DNA of 64,000 nucleotides from Medicago truncatula (taxonomy: Eukaryota; Streptophyta; Magnoliopsida; Fabales; Fabaceae): NCBI RefSeq assembly GCF_003473485.1, contig NC_053044.1:2430501-2494500 (forward strand), in the 5' to 3' direction. The translations under genes were made by a program, and so were the position numbers. Within the stretch, counting starts at the first letter, position 1, and every line of letters starts with the position of its first letter. The notes under the pieces are model-generated. The model worked only from the letters and a program-made list of their open reading frames with translations. It searched no databases and was not told where the DNA came from. Below are positions 33,312 to 44,254 of this stretch, one piece after another.

Positions 33312-36300
33312 TGTAACAGCCCGATTTTTAGCTAGATTTATTTTAATTATTTTTATTATGTGTTTTATATGTTTATGTGTGATTAATCATCATTGAGTGC
33401 ATTTTCATGGGTTTTCGTATTAGAAGGGTATTTTGGTAATTTTGTGAGGATGGGTAAAATTATAATTTTTAGTGGGAATTGCTTTTAGTAATTAGTGAGA
33501 ATGGTTATTTCATTAAGTTACTAGAGAAAATCGAGATTTTACCGTTAGTGACATTTTACCGTTATTAATTAAAATATCGTTTGGAGTGTAGTAATATTTT
33601 TGGTTTGAATAGAAACGGGTTAAGCCCACTAGAAACTAAGTTAAGCCCATTAGTAGAGATAACACTAGGGTAGTGTTAGAAGAACCAAATCATTTTCATT
33701 TCAGAAAACATTTCTAGAGAGAGAAAGTGGGAAGAGAAGATAAGGGTTTGGAGAGAAGAACTTGAAGAATCCATTGGGAAAGCTTAGGAGCTAAATTGAA
33801 GCCTAGGTTTGGTCTAATCTTCATCTAAGGTAAGGGGGTTAGTCTTTATCATAATCATGTTCATTCTTTGCAATTTTTCATGATTTGGATGAAATGGGTT
33901 GAAATGAATGAATGGATAATTGTTGCTAAATTCGTGCTCCAACTTTGATGATATGTTTGTATGCATGAATTGATAATAATTGTATGATTGTTGGTTAAAT
34001 TACATGTTTGAATATGTGAAAATGAAAAGTTATGAAAATTGTGCAAAATGGATGAATTTGACATGTTGTTGTTGAATTATGATGGAGGGTATGATTATAT
34101 GTTATGATTGTAGTTGATTGATGATGTTGATCTCATTTCATGACTTGGGTATGATTTATGTTGAGAATTGTGTTGAATTTGAAGAGATGAACTGTGGTTG
34201 TTTGAGAACTTATTGTTTTGAGAAAAATTATTTTAAACAATTTCATAACTTGTACAAATGCCCCGAAACGAGCGAGTTCGATGTGTTAGAGCCTCGGGTT
34301 ATGCCTCGGATCACTTTTGATGATTGAGGATTTTAAACGTTCGATTTTTGATCGAAATTGGCGAAAACCCGCGGCCGAGACACGCGAAAACGCGCGTTTA
34401 CGGAGCGCTGCGCCTGTAGTGGAGCGCTGGGCGCCCACTTACAGGGAGTCAGCGCTTGGGCGCTGCACCTCTAGCGCCAGGCGCCCATGACAGGACAACG
34501 GGAACGTTGTTCCGTGTCCGGGTGCTTGGGGGTGGTCGTGCAGGGGTCCTAGGCGATCGTTTTGAAGTGTTCTTTTGCTGTTTTCACCTACTTTTCTACT
34601 GGAACACATTTGGCTTTGTCGAAACTTTAATTTTCTAAATGGTTTGAAACTTGAGTTTGTGTCGTTTCGGTTTTTCGGAAATTGTTGGAACTTGGTCTTG
34701 GTGAACAAAAGGAGTTGCAAGCTTAGTCTACAGTTCTTATGGGCTTAGGCAATGCTTGTAAGGTTCGTACAATGTCTTAATCATGTCAAAATTGATTTTC
34801 GGGTGGGAATGTGGAATGTATAAACTTGGGATTTTCTCATACGAACTTAGGCTAACCTTTGAACTAATGATCGATAGTTCGTAAGTGGCCTATGCTCATA
34901 CTTATATGATAGATTAAGATTGAATTGTAGGATTTCAAACTTAAATAAGTTGTCTAACTTTAAAAATTGTCAATGTTGGCCGTTTGCCACATGTTTTGGA
35001 TTTTTGTTGGAAATGTTTCTTAAGCAAATTGTCTTGTGAGTTATTGAGATTATTCTTGTATGACTAAGTGAAGTTGTATGAATGAATGATTGTATTGAAT
35101 ATGATGTTTATCATGAGATGGGTATGCTATCTTACTTAGAATGTAAGGAATGCTTGAATGGTGAAACTATATGTGATAGTTGATGTTGAATGGTTATATG
35201 TTGGATATGATATTTGTCATGAGATGTTGTATGTTCTCTTACTTGGGATATGAGAATTGTTTGGAATGGTGAAACTATATGATATAGTTGATGTTGAATG
35301 ACATTGTTGATTATTGATAATCATGTTGATGTGTGATGGGAATACTATGATTTATTTGTGTGGGCATGTTTTCTTGATAATGCAATGTTGTGGAGATAAT
35401 CAATATAATTGGGTGTCGTCCTATATATTGAGTTGAGATTGTGAATTGTTGTCGCATTATCGAGTTCTTACACATGTCCATGCATCATAGTCGTTGTTGC
35501 TGTAAAAGGGATGACTCTTTTACTTCGAGATTATTGTAAGGCAGAGGTGAGCCTTACATGCGATGTTGACTTGTCCATCGGAGGTGACGACCTTGTTGAG
35601 ATTTGGTACCACATGCATTTATGTGTCCATAAGTGCATATCATAGCATGAGTCTTATGTGAAATATGTGATTGGTGATGAATTGAGATGAATGATTATTG
35701 ATGATGTTTGTGATTGATGTTTGTGAATGAATATTTGTGAATTGATAATTGTTCATGAATTATGATAATGATGGTTCATGACTTTTGATTGGTGATTGTT
35801 CATGATGTATATGATCAGTGATTGTTCATGATGTATATGATTGGTGATCGTGTATGAATAACTGTGAATTGATATTTATTTATGATACAAGTAATTGGTG
35901 ATTGTTCATGAAATATGATTAATGATTATTCATGATAAACGTGATTGGTGATTGTGAATGAATAAGTGTAAATTGATAATTGTTCATATGATTGACGAAT
36001 ATTGATGTGAGATATCGGGGTGTGATGTAAGTATTAATGTGTAATTATTAATGATCAAGTGTATGATGTTTAAATTGAAATATCCATGTTAACTGTTATC
36101 TGGATTAAGATAATGTAATGCTTACCCCCAGTGGTTTTAACCGCCTACTTGCCTGTATGGGTGAGTAGACGTTGTGCAGGAGTAGTCTCGGTGAGTCTTT
36201 GCTTGGGATATCGGGAGCTTCCTCCGATATCCGTGTCGTGTCGGCTCTGATCTAGGCTTGTCGTGTCGGTCTAGATTAGGTTGTTTATATTTTCGTTTGG

Positions 36301-36539
36301 ATTATTATTTTGTTGATGACTACCCGTATGTTTGGGTTTTGAGATTTATCTTTGGGATATGATTTATTTGCTCATGGCATGTATATATTTGATCACTCTG
36401 ATTTATATTCCGCTGTAACTGTTGAGGTTTACATACATGTCTATCGGTTTTTGAATTTTGAATAAGACGTAATCTCTATTTCTTGAATAAATGTATTATT
36501 CGCATGTTTAATTGCTTTAATAGAAATAGGAGCGTTACA
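33312..36539 (+). mobile_element. Solo LTR (about 3.2 kb), Ty3/gypsy-type fossil
   Basis: Begins TGTAACAGCCCG and ends GGAGCGTTACA (TG..CA), with GTTTA duplicated at 33307-33311 and 36540-36544. A 5-bp duplication around a single long LTR without internal coding region indicates recombination between the two LTRs of a former element. The 3.2-kb length and the TGTAACA..GTTACA ends are like large-LTR chromoviruses (Tekay/Del group), which is an inference. It contains a GC-rich patch with AGCGCT/GGCGCC words (34395-34500) and a run of short GATTGGTGATTGTTCATGAT repeats (35680-35990). It is younger than its Mutator-like host. Confidence 0.85.
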
Positions 36540-36689
36540 GTTTACACTTGCGCCACTTAACATGCGCAACGCTACTTAACTTGCGCACAAGTTTGCGCTA
36601 GTTAACTAACGCAGGGGCATTTTGAGCATGGCTACAAGGTGCGAGCGAAATGTGCTGGGTGAAGAGCAGAATTTATAAGAAAGACATAA

Positions 36690-37300
36690 GGTTTTGATTT
36701 TGATTATTTTTAGTGTCATGTTTTTGTTTATTAATGTTTCATGGAAAATGAAATAAAATGAAATCTAGGAACTTTTTCTTTTCATTTACAACTAATGCTA
36801 AGCTATTCAATCCCAAAACCAAGCAATAAGGTGTATATATACATTCTTTTAGAAAAAGGTGAGTACCGTTACACTATATTATTTTCAATTCTAAATTTTT
36901 GGGACATGCCATATCAAGTTTATTCATTCATCATTTTCTCTATAGTCTATACTTTATTGTGTATATGTATTCAATAGCCTTCCCTTGGAGTAAGAGTCGT
37001 TGTAACAGTCCAGTCTTAGATAATCTAGTCTTTGCTACCTTTAAGATGAATTGCACGTTCTTATGAAGAGAAAGAGCCACCTGAGAATTCTAACACTGGT
37101 AATAATTTCAGAAAATTGAAGTGATTCAATGTAAACATATGAGTTAGTTAATGTTGTGTTGTGTGTCAGACACCGAAGATGCCTTTATCTGAAGTGTCGG
37201 TATTATGTGTTTTTGTGCGAAAGATATATTTTAAAAATTAAATAAATTGTTGGTTTTGAGTAGTGATAGCTTCTGATGTTTTTGTCTACATGTGAGTGCT
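36690..37300. other. Intergenic with a GTGTC-type repeat relic
   Basis: GTGTGTCAGACACCGAAG and GAAGTGTCGGT at 37155-37200 match the motif set noted at 8130-8290 and 46395-46540. No gene was seen. Confidence 0.35.
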
Positions 37301-37319
37301 GAGTAGTGAGAGGAAATAT

Positions 37320-38085
37320 GGTTGATGGACACCCCCTGCTGATCTAGAATTAACTCTAACGCAAAGACAAAGTTAGTTAATGAAAGCTCTAAAACAACCA
37401 AGCAAAACCACCACAATAATCCACACCAGAGTCAGCAATAACATAACTCAACGTAGCCTGCAAAAAAACATTGAAAAATATGACTATTCACACACTGACA
37501 CTGCTCCAAAGCCCTACCACACGCCTTCTTTCGTGGACGAACCATCCTTTGCTAACTCGTCCGCAATTTGATTCACAACTACCGATTAACATGAACAAAG
37601 CGAACATCTTTTAATATCAGTAATATGTTATTAACTTTATCATAATAAAATATTATCTGCAACGGGCAAGTCTGCTTATACTTTATCCAGGACAATGTGT
37701 TCCTCAAATCCGATTCGATAATTATATTATGCTCTAGACTCCCCTTCTGATCTAGAATTAACTCTAATGCAAAGACAACTGCCAAAAATTCGGCTTCGTT
37801 TGAATCTTTAATGCCAACAGATGCAGCATATTTTGCTATTTCCTTGCGAATCCCAAATGGCACCGCCTATGCCTGCATGCCAGTTCAGTGTTTTCCTTCT
37901 GCTGATCCATCAACGTTCCATTTCCAAGCTTTAGGTGGAGGGGGAGACAAGCTAATATTACGAACCACATCTCCAGGTGAATAGGGACACTTTGGGCACC
38001 AACTCTTCAGCCAGAACCCCAATCTTGATTTTGCCAAGTAAAAAAATATTTTGAAATCTGTTTTTTCATTGTCGAACATAACTAT
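37320..38085 (-). pseudogene. RNase H-like (LINE-derived) relic with partial duplicate
   Basis: Minus-strand pieces read AWKWNVDGSAEGKH (about 37905), FGIRKEIAKYAASVGIKDSN, EAEFLAVVFALELILDQKGS and ESDLRNTLSWI (37860-37690). They end in NQIADELAKDG across a frame change near 37590. This is the RVT_3/RNase H fold found at the 3' end of plant LINEs (DGS, E and D positions recognisable). A second partial copy (FALELILDQQG) lies at 37320-37390. Several frame breaks make it non-functional. Confidence 0.65.
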
Positions 38086-38470
38086 GTTTCGCTGATGCCA
38101 AATTTACCAAAAAAACAACATAACACAAATAAATCCATAGCTCCTTTTGAAACCCTCCCGACACTAACTCGGTCAAGCAGTAGAACCATTGCTCCAAACT
38201 ATATGAAATAGGTAACTTAAAATGCAACAACTACAACATGGCCATCCAAACTTGCCAACTATACCAGCAATATGAAATAGGTAACCATTACTTATTGATT
38301 TTACGAATTCGAGCTAAGATTATTGCAATTAAACCTAGAAATTTAAGTGTTTAATGTTCCACTATATTGTTTTAAAAAAAGGTTCATTGTACAACCTCTC
38401 CTATAATATAATGCTCACAAATTATAAATATCGTGACAAAAATATAACGCGTACTAGTATAATTTTTATA

Positions 38471-38572
38471 ATCCCTAAAAAAAAAAATATCTTCGTGAGA
38501 TTAGCTTATGACAATGCATAATATATGCAAGGTTTAGGGTTCGAACCTCGGCCACCACAAAAAAAAAAAAAG
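38471..38572 (+). mobile_element. tRNA-derived SINE with 14-bp target duplication
   Basis: TTAGCTTATGACAATGCA (degraded A box) and GGTTCGAACC (B box) are followed by TCGGCCACCAC and an A tail. GTATAATTTTTATA is duplicated at 38457-38470 and 38573-38586. It is the same family as the SINE at 30176, with a more decayed 5' part. Confidence 0.8.
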
Positions 38573-38589
38573 GTATAATTTTTATAAAA

Positions 38590-39646
38590 AAAAAGTATGA
38601 GTTGGCGGACTGCAACCTTTTCAACTCTTTTGAGCTGTCTCTTTTTCTTTTCAAAAATGCTCTTAAATTTTAATACAAATAACACATGTAACAAATTGAT
38701 AAGAATAAATTTAAATATTAAAAAAATGTAACAAACACAATTTGAATATATAAATATAAACGATTTTTTTTCCTTTACCATTTAAAAAGTGTAACAAACT
38801 AGATGAGTATATTTATACTTACTTTTTCATTATTCCAATTATACCCTTAAACAATGTTTTCTATAATAAAGATAATAAAGATTGTTGTCGGTATCATTAA
38901 AAAAAGGATTTAGATTACATTTTTTTTTGTTATATTGTTGGTGTCATTGAAATAGATAATCATGGTTAGTTTGGTTTGTTATAAACAAACGTTTATATTT
39001 TTAGTTTTAATTAAAATCAAAATTTCATAAAAAAAACACCGTTCATAATTTTCAAATGTTAACAAAATAAAAAAAGCAGAAAGTTAGACACGTGAGTACC
39101 CGTCTTTTCGCCAATAGTTAATAAACAAATTAGAAATAAATTATTGTAACACGTAACCCACTTAGGTACTAAAAGGTGGAGAGCTTCATTGTAGATGCTT
39201 CAACTTTTCATAATTTTTTTTTTTAATTGAATCTCAATATTATTAGAGATATTTTAGTTATCATGGGGTGTAACTAGGCATGAGAATAGAGCGTGGTGGG
39301 GAAAGGTTTTACCTTTTCCGTCCCATATCCTACTCGCATATACTTATCAGTTACTCTACGTATATCTAACGGAGATGAGTATTTGAATGACATCCTCGTC
39401 CCGGTCGGGTATTCCCGCCTAATCCCCATCCTTGTAATGGATTTTTTATTTTTTTTTAATATATACATACCGTGTTTTGTTATTAAGTAGTGATGTGATG
39501 GATAATATAACAAAATTGCACGAAAACGCAATGAATTACGGAGGAGAAAAAACGAGAAAAGGGATACATAATAAACAACAATTTTAAGCAAAGTCAAACA
39601 CACTCATCCGATACAAATTTGTTCTATTTTATTTGAGAAGAACGTT
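38590..39646. other. Intergenic, possible hAT end near 39280-39430
   Basis: GGCATGAGAATAGAGCGTGG and nearby C/G-rich words (GTCCCGGTCGGG) resemble the subterminal region of hAT elements, but no inverted partner or duplication was found. No gene was seen. Confidence 0.3.
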
Positions 39647-41209
39647 ATGGTGAAATTTGTTGTAAATCGCAACACAGGACGGAAATCAACTACGTTGCCA
39701 AGATGGTTGAATAGAATACTCCAAGGCAGAGATAGGGCGCCACTGCCCACTCTTCCATTCGATCTCGTGGCGGAAATTCTGTGCCGGCTTCCTGTGAAGT
39801 TACTCGTGCAGCTTCGCTGCCTCTGCAAGTCCTTTAATTCTCTTATATCTGATCCCAAATTTGCTAAAAAGCACCTTCAAATGTCAACCGCACGCCACCA
39901 CCTAATGTTAAGATCTACCAACAACTTAGGTAAGTTATTTCTATATGATTCACCAATCCAATCTATTTTTTCAACTTCTAGGGTAAAGCAGACACAACTC
40001 AATTATCCAAACGGGCTAAAGAATAATCACTTTTGCGCATACTCTTGCGACGGTATCTTGTGTATCAGTAATACCAACTATTATAGTTGTGCTGTTTTGT
40101 GGAACCCTTCCATTGGAGAATTCAAGATATTGCCTCCTTTGGAAACTTCGCCCAACAGAAGAGCCTGTAGTTCTTTCTATAGCTTTGGGTATGATCATTT
40201 CATTCGTAATTATAAGACTGTTGTTATTTCCTTCGACACGGACAATTACTTCTTCGCGGGCAAATATGAAGTCAGTGTTCTTACACTGGGTACATATTCT
40301 TGGAGAAGGATACAAGCAGTGGCGGATCTTGGTGGGGACCAGCAGGTGCCACTGCATCCCCTAACTTTACTATAATTATCATATTATGCATGATAATTCA
40401 AACGGAGCATTGTTGTTGCAGTGGATTGGTGCGTTTTGAAACCCCCCAGCTGCGTGGGTTCGATCCTCGTTACCTGTTTTTTTTTTATATTTTCAATTGT
40501 ATTATTAATACTTTACTCAAAAAAAGAGGTCCTAATGGGAATTGAACCACCGTTCCCTATAGTTGTTCCAGGAAAATAAACCACTAGGCTAATTCATTAT
40601 TTCATTAATATTTTAAAACTGATATATATATATTCTAAAAATATTTGGCACCCCCAGAAAAAAAGTTCAAGATCCGCCACTGGATACAAGACTTCCCATA
40701 TTTAAATACATTTTGTGAATCGGGAGTATTTGTGAGTAGCACTGTTAATTGGTTGACATATGATCTTTTGCGTATTTTTATTGTTTCTCTTGATTTGGAG
40801 AAGGAGTCATATCAAGATCTTTGGACCCCGGTGTTGCATGGTAAGCCTATATTGTTAACAATCATAACTTGGGGGTGCTGAAAGATTGCTTGTGCATTTT
40901 TGCAAATTGTGATATGTTTTGGGATGTTTGGGTTATGAAGGAATATGGAAATAAAGACTCTTGGACTAAATTGTACCATATTCCTTACATGAGATATCGT
41001 GGTTTGTGGATCAACCCCAAGATTTTATATGTTAATGAGGATGACCAACTGCTGATGAAAGTTTATGATTTGGGAAGTAGTAAAGTGAAGTTAGTTGTTT
41101 ACAATTCCAAAAGTGGTACTTTGAAGTTTCCTAAGATTCAAAACATCGATTATTTGATGGACCCAGAAGTCTACATTGAGAGTGTTATATCACCTTGTTC
41201 TAAATGTTA
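39647..41209 (+). pseudogene. F-box/FBA gene (copy 2) broken by a hAT MITE and a frameshift
   Basis: Starts at ATG 39647. The F-box is at about residues 35-80 (LPTLPFDLVAEILCRLPVKL), then CSYCDGILC-like and LWNPSIGEFKILPP segments and FGYDHFIRNYKTVV. At 40317 a 366-bp hAT MITE splits the codons for RRIQ-DFPY; removing the MITE and one GATACAAG restores the frame. About 180 bp further on, one T is missing near 40870 (before GGGGGTGCTG), which puts LKDCLC in another frame. The remaining reading ends VYIESVISPCSKC at 41207. The rest is close to the intact family, so the loss is recent. Confidence 0.88.
40317..40682. mobile_element. hAT MITE inserted in an F-box coding region
   Basis: 366 bp with ends CAGTGGCGGATCTTG and CAAGATCCGCCACTG (perfect inverse over 15 bp). 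GATACAAG is duplicated at 40309-40316 and 40683-40690. CAGTGGCGGA ends and an 8-bp duplication are diagnostic of hAT. The interior is AT-rich and has no transposase. Confidence 0.93.
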
Positions 41210-41780
41210 GTGTGTGTGTGTTTTTTTTTATATATATATATATATATATTTCCTTTTTATGTAATTAATTTTATGCTGAAAAATTGCCATTTCAATTGTT
41301 TGTTAGTTTGAGTTGTTGGATTGTATTCATGTGTACAACTATATGTACTTTTCGTGTATTGCAGTTTGTGTTTCGAAGTTGTATAAAAACAATGTTTCTA
41401 TTCATGAGTAGAGCTATACGTACTCTTGTTTTATTATCTATTTAGGAAAATATTGAATTGAATAAAACAATGAAACTTGATTGCTATGAGAAATAGCACA
41501 AATAGCTATTTTAGGATCTTCAAAATTGGAGCTTAGGAGAAAGAGAACTCCACGTTTTGACAATAAATTAGTTACTACTATATGATCCTCTCTTTACTCT
41601 GTTACTCTCTTTCTCTCAACTTTATGTACTTTTGCTGTATGGCATTTCAGTCCTTCTGATGATATTGCCATTAGATATTCTTAAAGGAGGAGGTTTTGCA
41701 GAATCACTTTTGTGAGATGCTTAATCAGTTCACAGTCACACAACTGTATGTAGTGATGATTTAATACGATTAGATCTTTA
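41210..41780. other. 3' flank of F-box copy 2, no gene seen
   Basis: There is a TA microsatellite at about 41228-41250, and the rest is AT-rich DNA. No coding exon is supported. Confidence 0.35.
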
Positions 41781-41789
41781 CACATTGAC

Positions 41790-42095
41790 ACTGCTCCATA
41801 GCCACACCATATGCGTTCATGTAATAGACAAACCTTCCTTTTCTAAGGACATCCGCAATTTGAATCGTAATAAAATCTCATCTGCCATATGGGCAAGCCT
41901 CCTTGTTCTTTATCTAGGACAATGTGTTCCTCGAATCGAATTCAATAATCATGTTATGTTCTAGACTCCCCTGCTGATCCAGAATTAACAACTCTAACGC
42001 AAAGGAAATTTAGCTAACCTATTTCCTTGCAAATCCCGAAGGACACCTCCTATGCCTTCCGGTCCGGGCTTCCCTTTTGCCGGTTCAACGATTTA
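41790..42095 (-). pseudogene. RNase H-like relic, second copy
   Basis: The minus strand reads VEPAKGKPGPEGIGGVLRD at about 42090-42030 and later NITWLLNS and RFKLRMSLEKEG, with several stops and frame changes. DNA identity with the copy at 37500-37900 is high over stretches such as GGACAATGTGTTCCTC. Both lie in front of an F-box copy, which suggests a shared duplication history. Confidence 0.6.
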
Positions 42096-42534
42096 CTTTA
42101 GGGACAGGTTGAACCGTTGAACAGTATGCAAAGCATTGTATCTAAGTATTCTCTTTTTCTTTATTTTTCTTTTTTTTGTGGGGTCTTTTTCTTTATATAT
42201 AGTGTAGAAGATATAGATAATGGATATTTTTTTATTTAATATTTTAAATAATATTATTAAATAGTAAATATGACACTTTAAATAAAGGGTAAAATAGGTA
42301 AGAAAAAAGTCATCACAACTCATGTATTCTCTTTATATTTAACAATCGCTCATACGAGCACAAAGAGTATAACAAACTAATTAAACCAACAATATACTAA
42401 ATTTAATATAAATTATTATAAAATATAATACATTATAAATTCTTTTTTTTTCCTTCGTTTTTTTAAGAAATATATTATAAATTCTTATTTATTTAAAAAA
42501 CAAACAATATACCAAAAAATAAATAAATAAATAA

Positions 42535-42600
42535 GTCGTCGTGAGATTTACTATAGAGACAATGCAAAGTCCAGGTTCAAACCCCAACCACCACACAAAT
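42535..42600 (+). mobile_element. Degraded tRNA-derived SINE
   Basis: CGTGAGATTTACTATAGAGA and CAATGCAAAGTCCAGGTTCA continue into AACCCCAACCACCAC, matching the 3' half of the other two SINEs (B box AGGTTCAAACC). The A box is damaged and the target duplication is hidden in AAATA-rich flanks. Confidence 0.6.
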
Positions 42601-42637
42601 AAAAATTACAAAAATAAAAGTTCTTTCAAAACTTATA

Positions 42638-42921
42638 CTCCATCCGTTTCAAAATGAGTATCGTTTAAGCCAAAAAAATTGTTTCAAAATGAATGTCACT
42701 TTCAGTTTCCAATACAATAATAACTTTTTCTTTTTAATTATACCCTTCAATTAATACTATATTACACTACTTCCAAAGTATTGTTTTTTTCTTTAATGAA
42801 AATTAAACCAATAGTTGATTAGGATAATTTGGTAAAATTGCTATGACATTTTACTACTTTATTGCATTCCTTAATATGTGTGCAATTGGCTAAAGTGACA
42901 CTCATTTTGAAACGGAGGGAG
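42638..42921. mobile_element. Stowaway MITE
   Basis: The ends CTCCATCCGTTTCAAAATGA and TCATTTTGAAACGGAGGGAG are inverted, with TA at 42636-42637 and 42922-42923. This is the classical Stowaway (Tc1/mariner) end. It is 284 bp and non-coding. Confidence 0.92.
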
Positions 42922-43191
42922 TAGCATTGAGTAAACCTGAATTATTGGGCCCTCTTTCTACCCTTTTTTTTTTTTGGTGGATCCTTCTTTCTACCCTTTA
43001 AAACCCTTCTCACATCACCACCCAAAAAAATAAAAATTAAAAATACCCTTTGTCACGAAACCTAGTTTTGAAAGACTGTTATATATTGCTCTGATTCCGT
43101 TTTTTGATATAGTCACACGCTAGATAAAGCCTCTGGTAGCGTGGGCTACAATTTAAACAATGCCTCTTTATCCTTATTAGTTAGGTCAACA

Positions 43192-44254
43192 ATGGAGGTA
43201 ATTTTATCATCACCATTACATTCACTCTCTTCAGACGATTTGTTTCGAATGCCGCCACTCCCCACACTTCCTTTCGACCTCATTGTCGAAATCCTGGGCA
43301 GGCTACCAGTGAAGCTCCTCCTTCAACTTCGTTGCTTATGCAAGTCGTGGAATTATCTGATCTCTCATTCTAAATTCGCCAAGAAGCATCTCAGCCTATC
43401 CACCACGCACCACCTATACAAAGTTAGCTACTCTTATACCTTAAGTAAGTGTGTTTTAACTTGTCATCCCCTTGATTATGTTTCCACCAACGTAACCACT
43501 ATGGTCACACAATATACAGGTCCTTTCAATTATTATGTTGAAGATTATTATATCGTTGGCTCTTGCAACGGTATCATCTGTATTGCTGGCTATAATAAAC
43601 CTTCAGTTATATTGTGGAATCCATCCATTAGAAAATTCAAGGAATTGCGAGAGTGTTGACAAAATTGAAGTAAAGATTCATATTTTGGGTACTGGTTTCT
43701 GGAGAAGCATTCAAGAGTTCCCTTTTGGCGGTGTCCCTGTTGAGCAATCAGGGCATTTTGTGAGTGGCAAGATTAATTGGCTTGCTTCTAAACATTGGCT
43801 CAGAGAAAGCCCATGCTTTATTGTTTCTCTCGATTTGGGGAATGAATCTTATCAAGAGATTTTGCAGCCTGAGTATGAAGAGGTTAATGAAGATAACTAC
43901 TTGACATTGGGTGTATTGAGTGATTGCTTGTCCATAATTTCTGGTCATGTTGTTTGGATTATGAAGGAATATGGAAATAAAGAGTCTTGGACAAAATTGT
44001 TTACCGTTTCTTACATGCCAGATCCTAGTAAATATTATATTTTTACCAAGGCCTTATGTATTTTTGACAATCACCGTCAAGTGCTGCTTGAATCTACAAG
44101 GGATTGGGGTACGAACTGGGATACGAAGTTGATTATTTACAATTCTAGAAATAGTACTTTTAGATTTACTAACATTTCAGACCAGAGTGCTTATAGTCCA
44201 AGGAATGGTTCCCCTGAAGCATGCATTGAGAGTTTAATATCACCTTGGTCTTGA
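43192..44254 (+). pseudogene. F-box/FBA gene (copy 3) with internal deletion
   Basis: Starts at ATG 43192 (MEVILSSPLHSL). The F-box is at about residues 20-67 (LPTLPFDLIVEILGRLPVKL), then GSCNGIICI and LWNPSIRKFKEL at about 43615-43645. Directly after this the reading jumps: about 40 codons present in copies 1, 4 and 6 (the FGYD..NYKVV block) are missing, and the frame shifts at 43655. The second half, from VDKIEVKIHILG to ESLISPWS (stop 44252-44254), is intact. A translated product would end a few codons after the deletion. Splicing is unlikely to rescue it, because the junction lacks GT/AG borders and the family is intronless. Confidence 0.85.

Larger units (their letters stand above)
32207..36674. 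mobile_element. Mutator-like element, interrupted by a solo LTR
   Basis: The ends GAATTCTGCTCTTCACC and GGTGAAGAGCAGAATTT (inverted) are flanked by ATAAGAAAG at 32198-32206 and 36675-36683, a 9-bp duplication. Without the solo LTR at 33312-36539 it would be about 1.2 kb. It has GCGC-rich subterminal words (CGCGAGTTAACTGGCGC and GCGCTAGTTAACTAACGC), a TATA box, a CTT microsatellite and a 231-nt fold-back, but no transposase. Confidence 0.8.

Noticed and set aside
39280-39440. Complete hAT element near F-box copy 2
   Set aside because: Only one possible end is visible; no inverted partner or 8-bp duplication was found.
43655-43665. Intron in F-box copy 3 explaining the jump
   Set aside because: There are no GT..AG borders and the family is intronless; a deletion with frame change fits better.
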